Positions 35,477 to 44,551 of a stretch of 64,000 nucleotides of DNA are shown piece by piece. Each line of letters starts with the position of its first letter. Position 1 is the first letter of the stretch. The stretch comes from Aquella oligotrophica (GTDB taxonomy: Bacteria; Pseudomonadota; Gammaproteobacteria; Burkholderiales; UBA11063): assembly GCF_002892535.1 (NCBI RefSeq), contig NZ_CP024847.1, positions 1,736,001 to 1,800,000 of the forward strand, read 5' to 3'. The position numbers and the translations under genes are program-made. The notes under the pieces were generated by a model, which saw nothing but the letters and a program-made list of their open reading frames with translations, was not told the origin of the DNA and made no database searches.

Positions 35477-36223
35477 TTATTTTTCAAGTACAAGTTGTTT
35501 ATCAATTGAGCTAAAAATATTTTCAACTCGGTTACGGTCATAGGGTATAAAACCATTAAATAGACTGATGCCATTCATTTTGTGATTATTCAATAATTCA
35601 AAGAACTCAATAACGATTTCTTTAGCTAGACTCTTATGTACTATAATTAATGGTGTAGGCAACCCATCTAACTCATCAATTACCCGAGTATTTTGCGCAT
35701 TATCTACATTTTTCAACCAAACATCTCTGTAAACCACTGTTGCAGCAACCTCCCCTGCTACAACTGCATCAATTTGTTTTTGCCAAGCACCAACTTCAAC
35801 AATGTTATTAAAAAAATTATTAATCGAAAATCCATTTCTTTGAAGCAATAAGATTAATCCAAAATAACTAGTAGTACAATAGGGGTGGATATAACCAATA
35901 TCAAGATTTTGCAAATCTGCCAATTTATTATACGGGCTATCTTTTTTTACAACAAGCACAACATCCATTGCTGCACTTCCGGATTTACCCGTCAAAGCAC
36001 TAGCAATGGGAACATAACGAGGATCATCCTTCAAATGATAATAATTGGCAACTGGCAGATATGATATTCCAATATCTTTTTCTTTAAGATGGTTGGTTAA
36101 TAAGCCCATATCATCGTAGTTTTTAATTACTATATTATGCTTACGAAAGAAATTTAGCCAGGTAGGTTCATGTATAGGAAAATCAAGAAATTCGTCAAGA
36201 GCAAAAATAATTTGTTCATTCAT
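35477..36223 (-). CDS. PhnD-like substrate-binding protein without signal peptide
   Basis: The 248-aa protein resembles the phosphonate/phosphate-binding PhnD family (IGYIHPYCTTSYFGLILLLQRNG, then a VVAGEVAATVVYRDVW segment that matches the family's GxVDAAxV motif). It starts MNEQIIFALDEF with no signal peptide, so it appears cytosolic. No ABC permease or ATPase is nearby. Such solitary binding proteins can serve as sensory domains. A ribosome site AGGGAG supports the start. It is convergent with the PAS-LuxR A gene. Substrate unknown. Confidence 0.6.
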   Translation of the reverse strand: MNEQIIFALDEFLDFPIHEPTWLNFFRKHNIVIKNYDDMGLLTNHLKEKDIGISYLPVANYYHLKDDPRYVPIASALTGKSGSAAMDVVLVVKKDSPYNKLADLQNLDIGYIHPYCTTSYFGLILLLQRNGFSINNFFNNIVEVGAWQKQIDAVVAGEVAATVVYRDVWLKNVDNAQNTRVIDELDGLPTPLIIVHKSLAKEIVIEFFELLNNHKMNGISLFNGFIPYDRNRVENIFSSIDKQLVLEK

Positions 36224-36431
36224 GATATATAACTCCCTAAAATATTCGCTTTATTTATCAGAGAATCCATTTGTACTTAGGCATTCCAACCTAAATTGGC
36301 TTAGGAAAACAAAGCAATGGAATATATCCTAAATTTTACCATTAATACACAACCTATTCCAAAAGCAAAACTCTTTTGTACTGGCCTCAAGTTTAACCCT
36401 TGCGTTCTTAGTCATGATACTAGGTTATTTA

Positions 36432-36447
36432 GGCAATGATTATTGCC
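36432..36447 (-). terminator. Hairpin at the stop of the Lcl-domain gene
   Basis: GGCAAT and ATTGCC flank a 4-nt loop that includes part of the stop codon. There is no T-run, so termination is uncertain. The rest of the 36224-36439 gap holds no gene; it contains the direct repeats AACCTAAATT and ATCCTAAATT about 40 bp apart. Confidence 0.3.
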
Positions 36448-39400
36448 CACTACGCACAGGCCAAATTGGATAGTACCCTCCAATATCATCAACTCGTGTA
36501 ATAAGAGGAAGAAAGAAACTAACTTGCCAAGCATTAGATGTATAGCTAAAAGCATCCACAGATGATGTCCAATAATAATTTTCCTGAGGATTGGTGAATC
36601 CTTGAGCAATCAACCAATTTGTTTGACCTTGATCAATAATGCCATAATTGATCAAACTCCTTAACTCATTAACATTTGGCAACCGCCAGTCCGTATGCCC
36701 ACATAGATTATAATTAGGATCAGATGATGATGCATTAATGTTTGAAATTTCTGTTAATGCTGAATTCCAATCCAAATCGCCAAATAAATTAGCATCTTTT
36801 GCCCACATCAGACCAGTTAATTTATCAGTAATACAATTGGCCTCAGTACCGTTACCGACCACAAATCGCGGACTTGGCCAAGTAACGCCAACAGCAGGAT
36901 TTCCATCACCTCCAGCAGGAACGCTATATCCATTCATGGTTGCTGTTTCCCCGGTCTGTGCAATAAGCGCAGTAGTTTGGGGAGTCGTCGTCGTAGAAGG
37001 ATTACCTCTAACTGCAAGTGTATAATTTACCCCAGATGTCTTAACTACTGTTCCGATATTACCTTTATTAAATGATACACATAATGCTGTAGTACCATTA
37101 GGTTGTGCCGTTGATGAACTCCAATATACTGAGATATTATCTACTAAACCACTAAACCCTTGATTTTCAAGCCAAGTTTTCTGATTTGCCTGTCCATAAT
37201 TAACCAAACTATTTAGTTCGTTAATATTTGGTAAGCGCCAATCACTATGCCCACATAAACTTAAACCATCCACATAAGTTAATGCGGCTGACCAAGTCCT
37301 AGAAGTGTTGTCAGATGATTTTTGCCACATTAAACCAGTTAAATTATCAATAATACAATCGGCTTCTGCGCCACTTCCCTGTACAAATCTAGGGCTACCT
37401 GACCAAGCCAAGCCCTCTTGTAAAACACAATCAGATCCAGCAATATTACACCCAGATGGAGTTGTCCCGGTTTCACCTGTTTTAGCCAAAAATACAGCTG
37501 GGGCAATAACCGAAAAAGGAATATTGGTTTGGCTTGGAGTGATACTGCCACTATTGGCAATATCTACGCTATAATTATTAGCAGGTGTAATATTCCACCC
37601 CATGGTTAAATTAAAAGTACAACTTGTGTTATATGGCTGATTTTGAGTTTGCAGCGTGCATGAGACCGGGGTTTGTGTAATGATAATTCCCAGAGCATTT
37701 AATGCAGCGCTATTGGTAATCGTTAGAGTTTGAGTTGCTACCTCATCGCCTTGAAGTGTTGCCAATATATTGAAGCTTCCTCCCTGAATTACTGCGCCAC
37801 CATTAGTAAAGCCTGGTGTTGTGACTGTTATCGTTGGCTGCGTTACTAGATTAGTATAAACAGTTCCAGCACCCGAAATGGTCTGATTAGTATAGCTACC
37901 ACTACTATCAGTCCAACTTGCTGTTACATTAGCTAAATCTAAATTATGTGCGCCAGTAGTTGAATCATTTAGAGTATATATATCAGTACAGCTTGCATTC
38001 TGTAGCATAGCACCCTGATTACCATCACAACCATGGGTAGTAAGGCTAAAGCCATTAGCAGTTGTAAAGTTAGATGTTGTAAAATTATTTGCAACTACAT
38101 TAGTCGTATTAGTATAAACCGCATTAATCGTGTAGGCATTACTTGTATAGCCCTGATATGGATTTCCTAAGCCTCCAGTACCTGAAAGGAAATTAACTCC
38201 AGTTGACTGTAAATTAAAGCTTGCGGACGGTGCTGCCGTCACCGTTCCGTTCAAACCGACATTAGCTGTAGTTGTTGCTGCAGCTCCGACATATCCTACA
38301 TAACCTACGTTAAAAGTTCCTGACTTGCTACCCGCGCTACCATTAGGTGCTGGTCCAAACTGAGTATCAATGCTACAACTATTATTACCACTTACACTAG
38401 AAAGACTACCGCCAGAATTGCATGTTCCTCCAGATATAACATGAAACAAGTTGCCATCAGTACCCGCAAAATTAAAGACCAAATTAGTTGCTGTTTCATC
38501 TCCACTATTAGTAAGGGTATATTGAATTGGTGTGCTTACCGAACTATTATTGCTTATGATTGAACTATAAGTTTGGCTTGTATTTGGCGATAAGCTTAAA
38601 TTAGCAGTTGCCTGAGTTACTCGATAACTAACTGTTGCTGTTGCAGGTGTTGGTGCTGGTGTACCATTATCATATTTATATTCAACACTAATCGTTCCTG
38701 TTTGAGCTGGATTTACAATATCACTATTGGTATAAATAACCGTTACATTACAACTACCACCATTTGCAGCTAAATTGTCACTGATAGTTGCAGGACTAGC
38801 CCCTCGAGTAACATTACAAGAGGTACTAGGATTGCTCCCACTAGCTATAGTAAAATCGTCTGGTAATGTAATTACCATATTATTTTCGTCTGTATTCCCA
38901 ATATTAGTTATAGTCATTTGCTGGCTTGTTGTGCCCACTGCCGTTGTTGTATAAAACGTATTTGGACTAACTACCGCAGTCAACCCTGCCAGCGCTGGAC
39001 TTGGACTTGGACTTGGACTTGGACTTGGACTTGGACTTGGACTTGGACTTGGACTTGGACTTGGACTTGGACTTGGACTTGGACTTGGACTTGGACTTGG
39101 ACTTGGACTTGGACTTGGACTTGGACTTGGACTTGGACTTGGTGTAGGCGTTGGACTTGGGTTTATATTTTGCGTGACTACTCCAATTGTACTAGCCTCA
39201 CTTTGCGCATTATTATATGTCAATTCCATACTTCCAGCACTTATTGACCCTGATGAATCTTTCAATTTTAAAACTGCAGTTGCGGTTGCTCCTGAAGCCA
39301 AACTCACCGGGTCAAAAACTACTTCAATATTCGGATTATTTACGGCTAATTTCTGAAGCTGCGCGATTGCATCTCCTGTATTACTAAATGTAATATATTG

Positions 39401-40285
39401 TTCCGTACCTATTTTCGTCAGATATACTGCCGCTGGTAATATATCAGCTATTCCTATATTACTCGCAGTGGTCAGAGTACCACTACTTTTTGCTGTCGAT
39501 ATTATCGTTATACTACCATCTGATGCAATTTGCCTTGTCTGTACCTTTATTGTCTGACTTAGATTACTTCCCAAAGGGATAGGTAATAGAATACTAAATG
39601 TTGATCCTTGGGTATAATTACTTACCTCACTAATTAATTGCTGGTTTGGTATCATATTACCATTTCCATCTACCAGCACAATATCATTGAAATTTCCTGC
39701 ATTTGCAGATGCAACTAGTCCACTTACCAGTACAAAAGAAGTGCCATTAATTACCGTCTGGTAATAACTCAAGCTTACTCCATCTGCCCCGCTTAGATTA
39801 TTATAAAATGATTGTTCAATGCCGATTACCTGTGTTACAGAACTACTGGCTTTCGATCCTTTAGTTAATTGGGTGGATAAACTAGTATCATTACTCACAT
39901 TAAAGCCAAAACTCCCTGCAACAGCACCTGACTCAACAATTAGCTTTATATTACATTGGCTATAGCCAGCTATAATTGCACAGTTAGCTGCGCTATTTTC
40001 ATCTATAGCAACATTTTTGCCACTACCGACAAAATTAGTCAAATGATAGCTGATATTTTGTACTACTTGTGAACCAGAATTATTAATGACTACATAACCA
40101 GAACCAGGAGTACCTGTGTGACTATAGATTATCTTCGGTGAGGTAATCTGTAGCTTACTTATATCACCATTATTCTTGCCACCTCCAGAATCTGTATTAC
40201 CTCCACTATTGCTGCATCCACTACTTAATATTAAGCCACTAGTCAATAATGTTATAGAAATAACGGTTATTCTATTGATTTTCAT
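36440..40285 (-). CDS. Large surface lipoprotein with Ser-Pro repeat and two Lcl (DUF1566) domains
   Basis: The 1281-aa protein has a signal peptide ending in a lipobox-like LSSGC. The N-terminal 380 residues hold Ser/Thr/Asn-rich beta-domains. A (Ser-Pro)n stretch of about 50 residues encoded by a 6-bp tandem repeat follows. Several further Ig-like/CARDB-like beta-domains come next. Two C-terminal Lcl domains each contain C-I-x-D-x-L-T-GLMW and LCGH-x-DWRLPN-x-NEL...Y-x-SS. The Lcl domain is named after the Legionella collagen-like adhesin. An adhesion or biofilm role is plausible (inference). The gene is flanked by PAS-LuxR paralog B (upstream) and a PhnD-like gene. Confidence 0.75.
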   Translation of the reverse strand: MKINRITVISITLLTSGLILSSGCSNSGGNTDSGGGKNNGDISKLQITSPKIIYSHTGTPGSGYVVINNSGSQVVQNISYHLTNFVGSGKNVAIDENSAANCAIIAGYSQCNIKLIVESGAVAGSFGFNVSNDTSLSTQLTKGSKASSSVTQVIGIEQSFYNNLSGADGVSLSYYQTVINGTSFVLVSGLVASANAGNFNDIVLVDGNGNMIPNQQLISEVSNYTQGSTFSILLPIPLGSNLSQTIKVQTRQIASDGSITIISTAKSSGTLTTASNIGIADILPAAVYLTKIGTEQYITFSNTGDAIAQLQKLAVNNPNIEVVFDPVSLASGATATAVLKLKDSSGSISAGSMELTYNNAQSEASTIGVVTQNINPSPTPTPSPSPSPSPSPSPSPSPSPSPSPSPSPSPSPSPSPSPSPSPSPSPSPSPALAGLTAVVSPNTFYTTTAVGTTSQQMTITNIGNTDENNMVITLPDDFTIASGSNPSTSCNVTRGASPATISDNLAANGGSCNVTVIYTNSDIVNPAQTGTISVEYKYDNGTPAPTPATATVSYRVTQATANLSLSPNTSQTYSSIISNNSSVSTPIQYTLTNSGDETATNLVFNFAGTDGNLFHVISGGTCNSGGSLSSVSGNNSCSIDTQFGPAPNGSAGSKSGTFNVGYVGYVGAAATTTANVGLNGTVTAAPSASFNLQSTGVNFLSGTGGLGNPYQGYTSNAYTINAVYTNTTNVVANNFTTSNFTTANGFSLTTHGCDGNQGAMLQNASCTDIYTLNDSTTGAHNLDLANVTASWTDSSGSYTNQTISGAGTVYTNLVTQPTITVTTPGFTNGGAVIQGGSFNILATLQGDEVATQTLTITNSAALNALGIIITQTPVSCTLQTQNQPYNTSCTFNLTMGWNITPANNYSVDIANSGSITPSQTNIPFSVIAPAVFLAKTGETGTTPSGCNIAGSDCVLQEGLAWSGSPRFVQGSGAEADCIIDNLTGLMWQKSSDNTSRTWSAALTYVDGLSLCGHSDWRLPNINELNSLVNYGQANQKTWLENQGFSGLVDNISVYWSSSTAQPNGTTALCVSFNKGNIGTVVKTSGVNYTLAVRGNPSTTTTPQTTALIAQTGETATMNGYSVPAGGDGNPAVGVTWPSPRFVVGNGTEANCITDKLTGLMWAKDANLFGDLDWNSALTEISNINASSSDPNYNLCGHTDWRLPNVNELRSLINYGIIDQGQTNWLIAQGFTNPQENYYWTSSVDAFSYTSNAWQVSFFLPLITRVDDIGGYYPIWPVRSGQ
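38997..39142. repeat. 6-bp tandem repeat (GGACTT)24 encoding Ser-Pro
   Basis: About 24 perfect copies of GGACTT in tandem on the plus strand (AAGTCC on the coding strand) encode alternating Ser and Pro in the large lipoprotein. A degenerate copy follows at 39152-39160. Because the unit is 6 bp, copy-number change alters linker length without shifting frame. Confidence 0.97.
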
Positions 40286-40466
40286 TAGCGATTATTTCTA
40301 CTTTCTATAATTTAATAGCCAACTTTTGTTTCTATAGTCAGACTGGCAGTTTTCTCAAATAAAAATAATTTCCCTAGCTGTGCATAAAGATTGCATAAAT
40401 TCAAGCAGAAAAATATTTGGAATTCTAATAAACTAAATTAAAAAAGTAAAGCATAATAATTATGTC

Positions 40467-41204
40467 TTACTCTTCAGTAAACTCCAATAAATGAATGCCA
40501 TTTTCTATGAATAGCAATGAAGGAGGAATTGTTGTAAGTATTCTGGATTGGCTAACTTTGGCTAACATGTTTCGAACAGAATGTGCAGAAAATTTTGGCA
40601 GCAGCTGACGCATTGTAATAGAGCTAACAGTTGAAGCAGAATATGGTTTTTTGTGTACTTTCATTAAAATTGAGGCTATCTCTTTATAGGACTTTCCAAG
40701 AAGCAGAAGAAATAAAATTTCCTGCTCTCGAGAGCTTAGTTCCACTGAGTTTAATTCATTACTTAGATCGCTCAAATTAAGATTTGACACAAGATTTGTT
40801 ACGTTGAACAATTGATTAACCGCTTCCAGATTTAACTCATAGATTTCACCAACTCGACAAATTGGCTCACCATTATAAGGATTGTAAACCCTATAAGTTT
40901 CAAACCTGAAGCATTTTTTTATTTGATCAATTGGTGATGGATAGACCAAAATAAATTTGGCTTTTTTACCAGTTTCATTAACTATTTGGGATATTTGATA
41001 CAGCTCACCAGCCAACTCAACCCCAGGAGCACTTGAATCCTGAAACCTTTTGCCAATTATTTCAGTAGTCGCACCGCTTAACCTTAAATATAGCTCGCTC
41101 GCATACAAGAATTTAAAGTCAAAACTATATACAGCAACAGCTTTGTCAGCACTCACCACTTGCAAACATTGTATATAGTATTCTAACCACTTTTTATTAT
41201 TCAT
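40467..41204 (-). CDS. PAS-LuxR transcription regulator, paralog B
   Basis: The 245-aa protein has a PAS-like N-terminal half (AVYSFDFKFLYASELYLRLSGATTEIIGKRF) and a C-terminal LuxR helix-turn-helix (LSSREQEILFLLLLGKSYKEIASIL...STVSS). It shares with paralog A the extra residues before the recognition helix (MKVHKKPYSAS). No receiver domain is present. It lies directly upstream of the large Lcl lipoprotein gene and downstream of the porin genes, all on the minus strand, and may regulate them. Signal unknown. Confidence 0.72.
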   Translation of the reverse strand: MNNKKWLEYYIQCLQVVSADKAVAVYSFDFKFLYASELYLRLSGATTEIIGKRFQDSSAPGVELAGELYQISQIVNETGKKAKFILVYPSPIDQIKKCFRFETYRVYNPYNGEPICRVGEIYELNLEAVNQLFNVTNLVSNLNLSDLSNELNSVELSSREQEILFLLLLGKSYKEIASILMKVHKKPYSASTVSSITMRQLLPKFSAHSVRNMLAKVSQSRILTTIPPSLLFIENGIHLLEFTEE

Positions 41205-41302
41205 TAATAAGCATACTCAAATGAACAGTAACAAATGTGCTATTCGTCACTGTTCATTTATGAGAGTGTATAATCTAATATACTTAACATCATTACTTAA
41301 AA

Positions 41303-41704
41303 CTAGCTATTACTCGAAGCTGAAGCAGCTGGTTTAGTAACTTTAGCCTTACATTTAAATAAAGCACCGTTTTTATAAAAACACTTCATATAAGTGCCAT
41401 CATCGGCATAGAATTTTACCCGTTCCATATTAGCGTCATCACCATCCTCGTCATCTTCACCCTGACTTGGCAAAGCAACTGCATTACCACCGCCACCAGC
41501 ATTTTTCTGTGGTGGAGCACCCACAACCACTGAAGCATTCCGAACTTTTGCACCCTTACAGTTCGCAAGAAGAGTAGATTCGCTTGTAGTTTTAGTTATT
41601 TTTTTGCCATTACAGGTATAAGATTGCGTCTGAAAATTCACAGTCTGCATTGCATAACATAGACTAGAACTTGATAAAAGTAAAGTTATCAACATTTTTT
41701 TCAT
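41303..41704 (-). CDS. Small secreted protein, unknown
   Basis: The 133-aa protein has a clear signal peptide (MKKMLITLLLSSSSLCYA, cleavage before MQTV). The mature part has four cysteines in two pairs (YTCNGKK and ANCKGAK; MKCFYKN and FKCKAKV), likely two disulfides, with a Gly-rich stretch and an acidic run (GEDDEDGDD) between. I do not recognise a family. It lies 25 bp after the porin gene and is probably co-transcribed, so it may be a periplasmic partner of the porin. Confidence 0.6.
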   Translation of the reverse strand: MKKMLITLLLSSSSLCYAMQTVNFQTQSYTCNGKKITKTTSESTLLANCKGAKVRNASVVVGAPPQKNAGGGGNAVALPSQGEDDEDGDDANMERVKFYADDGTYMKCFYKNGALFKCKAKVTKPAASASSNS

Positions 41705-41729
41705 TGTATGTCCTTTTCAATAATTTCAA

Positions 41730-43187
41730 CTAGTAATTATAACTCACAAAGAACTGGGTTCCCCAATTATCACCGATAGTATTTTGCACTGGTACCCACT
41801 GATAAGCATAGTATGCCCAGAGGGTCAACCCACGCACTTGCGGTAAAGAATAGCTAACTGTTGCAAATGCTTCATTAGTTCCTGTCCACTGGTAATTACC
41901 TGTAACTAATGTTGTAAACGCAGGAGAAATTGTTAAGTTATTATCCAGAAAGCTAAACGATGGATTAATTTTATAAATTGTCCCCGAGATCCCCATATTT
42001 ACCATATTGGTAATCCAACCCTCGGCGTATAAAGGATCCAAACCATCCGCATAAGTATATGGTGACACAATTCCACCACCTCCATAGGATGATTGTGGAC
42101 CCCAAATAGTATCAAATGAAACATTTAAGCTAGCCCAATCCAATGTAGCACCAACCTGAGCTCCGACAAAATTACTTGAAATTTGCCCTAACCCATTATT
42201 CACTAAAGCATTGGTATTACCACCAACCTGATTATCAGTACCACCCTGTGCAGCAAAGTTAAACGATAAATTTTTATTTGCTGCCAGCTTCAAACTATTA
42301 TCAGCATAAAGTAACGTTCCATAGTTTTCAAACTGATAACCCCACAAACGCAGGTTATAGTTATTATTCCAGCCCATATAATTAGCACCTAAGGCTACCG
42401 TACCAGCCGAGCTACCATCATGCACATTAGCATTTGAAATAAGACCGCTATAACCATCATAAACACCTTTATTATATAAGGTCTGACTATTAAAGCCCAG
42501 ATTACCCGAAAATTGCGCAGCATTAAACGCAATCGCAGTTAACAACCACCCAGCACCAGGATAAACATTGACCATTGCACCTTGATAAGTTGCAAATGGC
42601 GTAATCTGGTTATTATAGTACGTACCACCAAGCCATGGGCTGTTGGTTATCCCAATGTAACCAACATCAACCTGTACAATATTGCCATACATATATTCAA
42701 CAAAAGCCTCTGGAATTGAAGCAATTGCATTGGCCGGAACAAATGGGTTTCCATTTTCATGATAACCATTCATATTCCCTGCACCAATGGGATTGGCCAC
42801 CGAAACCATACCACCAAATGAAAAACCTGCTACATAACCAGTTTGCCCAAAAAGATTAGTACCATAGGCATAGATGGGATAACCATTACCATTGGGGAAT
42901 CCCTGAGCTGAATCAAAACCACTGTAGGATGCAGTAGCAGCAGAATAGACATTCCAAGTACCATCAGCAAACCATCGCTCCGCAATATTTTGATTTGCCA
43001 TCTGACTTTCACTCACGATCTGTTTACCAACCAGACTAGGAAGTCCGATGTAAGGGTCTTGTGAATATGCCCAACGATCAATATACTGGGAATTAATATT
43101 TACAACTGGTGGGGCTGATTCGCTATCATCAGCATAGGCAAGAATACTGGAGCAAGAAGCCAGAATCAAACAGGTTAATTTCTTCAT
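41730..43187 (-). CDS. Outer-membrane porin, OprD-like beta-barrel
   Basis: The 485-aa protein has a signal peptide (about residues 1-19, ending AYA) and a mature part full of alternating amphipathic strands rich in Gly, Asn, Tyr and Trp, ending in an aromatic residue (FFVSYNY), the usual signal for barrel insertion. Length and motifs such as the early W-A-Y/P-Y-I-G-L-P segment fit the OprD superfamily of substrate-specific porins. The substrate cannot be told. It heads a two-gene unit with a small secreted Cys protein. Confidence 0.7.
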   Translation of the reverse strand: MKKLTCLILASCSSILAYADDSESAPPVVNINSQYIDRWAYSQDPYIGLPSLVGKQIVSESQMANQNIAERWFADGTWNVYSAATASYSGFDSAQGFPNGNGYPIYAYGTNLFGQTGYVAGFSFGGMVSVANPIGAGNMNGYHENGNPFVPANAIASIPEAFVEYMYGNIVQVDVGYIGITNSPWLGGTYYNNQITPFATYQGAMVNVYPGAGWLLTAIAFNAAQFSGNLGFNSQTLYNKGVYDGYSGLISNANVHDGSSAGTVALGANYMGWNNNYNLRLWGYQFENYGTLLYADNSLKLAANKNLSFNFAAQGGTDNQVGGNTNALVNNGLGQISSNFVGAQVGATLDWASLNVSFDTIWGPQSSYGGGGIVSPYTYADGLDPLYAEGWITNMVNMGISGTIYKINPSFSFLDNNLTISPAFTTLVTGNYQWTGTNEAFATVSYSLPQVRGLTLWAYYAYQWVPVQNTIGDNWGTQFFVSYNY

Positions 43188-43604
43188 AACATTTATCCAC
43201 TTAAAGGTCTGCCAAAATTTTATTGTACAAGGTTTATTGTATTTATTATTTTTATTTATTAATTAGCCGCAATTACAAGCACGTAGAGCGATGATTTACT
43301 GTAAAAATTTATCTAGTTAAAAATAAAACCTCAAACCAGATAAAATATAAACTACACCGTGATAAGCACTTGAATCAGATTTGATTATATTCCATTACTT
43401 CAGATAAAAACAATCAAACCTTCAATCAAAAATAAGCTTTTTTGAAAGATCCACAAAATATCATTTAATAACAATGTATTAATCAAACACAATTTAGTTG
43501 TAAAAAGGCACACCTTAAATCCAGCACAAAAGTTCGGTTGTTATTTATCTAAGAAACCAATAAAATAGTTGATGCATATCAATTAACTGCTAAAAGGCAT
43601 TAAT
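43188..43604. other. Divergent intergenic region, no gene seen
   Basis: This 417-bp AT-rich stretch separates the porin and methyltransferase genes. It contains a plus-strand promoter TTGTTA (43538-43543) with 17-bp spacing to TAAAAT (43561-43566), about 38 bp upstream of the methyltransferase ATG. The octamer CAATCAAA is repeated a few bases apart in 43409-43430. No tRNA, riboswitch or convincing small ORF was found. Confidence 0.5.
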
Positions 43605-44372
43605 ATGAAAGAAAAAAATATAAACTGGAATTCTAAATTTTACGATACAAATCATAACTTTGTAAGCAAGCATGGCGAATCTCTAATTCCACTACTAGCA
43701 CCACAAGCAGGTGAGAACATCCTTGATCTGGGCTGTGGTACAGGTGATTTAACCCATCAAATTGCAAGCCAATGTAAAAGCATTACTGGAATTGATTATT
43801 CAGAAAACATGATAAATGAGGCTCAAAAAAAATATCCAGAGCTACGTTTTCAGGTAGAAGATGGTCATAATTTTTCAGTTGGCACTGATTATGATGCAGT
43901 ATTTTCCAATGCAGCACTCCATTGGATGTTAGAGCCGGAAAAACCAATCCAGTGCGTATATAATGCATTAAAGCCTGATGGACGCTTTGTTTTTGAGATG
44001 GGTGGACATGGAAATATCCAAACTATTATTGATGCTATTAATGCTGCTGCAAGTAAACTTGAGCTTAAAGACAGGGCTCGGGTAAATTACTTTCCAACGA
44101 TCGCCGAATATGCATCACTACTTGAAAAAAATGGCTTTAGCGTTACTTTTGCAGAGCTTTACCAAAGACCAACCCCGTTATCAGGAGAAAATGGACTTAG
44201 AAATTGGATAAAAATGTTTCGTGGCGGAATTTTAGAAAGCTTATCCGAAACACAAATCGAAGAATTTTTTAGCCATGTTGAAAATTATGCACGAGCAAAA
44301 TTATTCAATGGCAATGCCTGGGTTGCTGATTATGTCAGACTCAGAATGATTGTACGCAAAAGAAATATCTAG
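43605..44372 (+). CDS. Class I SAM-dependent methyltransferase
   Basis: The 255-aa cytosolic protein has motif I ILDLGCGTGDLTHQIA, motif II ITGIDYSENMI, then NAALHWMLEPEKPI, a pattern close to trans-aconitate methyltransferase (Tam) and BioC-like enzymes. The acceptor is unknown. It stands as a single gene with its own promoter ahead of the branched-chain cluster. Confidence 0.8.
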   Translation: MKEKNINWNSKFYDTNHNFVSKHGESLIPLLAPQAGENILDLGCGTGDLTHQIASQCKSITGIDYSENMINEAQKKYPELRFQVEDGHNFSVGTDYDAVFSNAALHWMLEPEKPIQCVYNALKPDGRFVFEMGGHGNIQTIIDAINAAASKLELKDRARVNYFPTIAEYASLLEKNGFSVTFAELYQRPTPLSGENGLRNWIKMFRGGILESLSETQIEEFFSHVENYARAKLFNGNAWVADYVRLRMIVRKRNI

Positions 44373-44420
44373 TAACAATTAGAATAACTTTATATGCTAT
44401 TGAAATACAACATTCATGCC

Positions 44421-44450
44421 TTGACTGAATACCATCAAAACTGTTAAAAT
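44421..44450 (+). promoter_or_regulatory. Promoter of the ilvE-leuCDBA-ilvBN cluster
   Basis: TTGACT (44421-44426) and TAAAAT (44445-44450) are 18 bp apart, about 100 bp upstream of the ilvE ATG. The transcript leader of roughly 95 nt has no Leu/Ile/Val-rich leader ORF that I can see and no clear T-box. Confidence 0.65.
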
Positions 44451-44551
44451 TAAGGTTTTACCAAAACCAATTGCGGCAGCGCAGCAATAAAAGCTAATTT
44501 GTATAGACGTAGCAACGACTTAACCCAATTTTATATATTCAGGAATTTGAA

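Noticed and set aside
38997-39142. Tandem repeat as phase-variation switch or CRISPR-like array
   Set aside because: A 6-bp unit cannot shift the reading frame and there are no spacers between the copies.
38918-39247. Plus-strand ORF with Trp-Thr repeats
   Set aside because: The Trp-Thr run is only the opposite reading of the GGACTT tandem repeat inside the lipoprotein gene.
43291-43320. Nine-codon ORF with one Cys in the porin/methyltransferase gap
   Set aside because: It has no ribosome site and a single Cys codon, unlike the Cys leader at 1793.
44451-44551. Branched-chain leader peptide or T-box before ilvE
   Set aside because: No small ORF rich in Leu, Ile or Val codons and no T-box-like sequence could be found in the leader.
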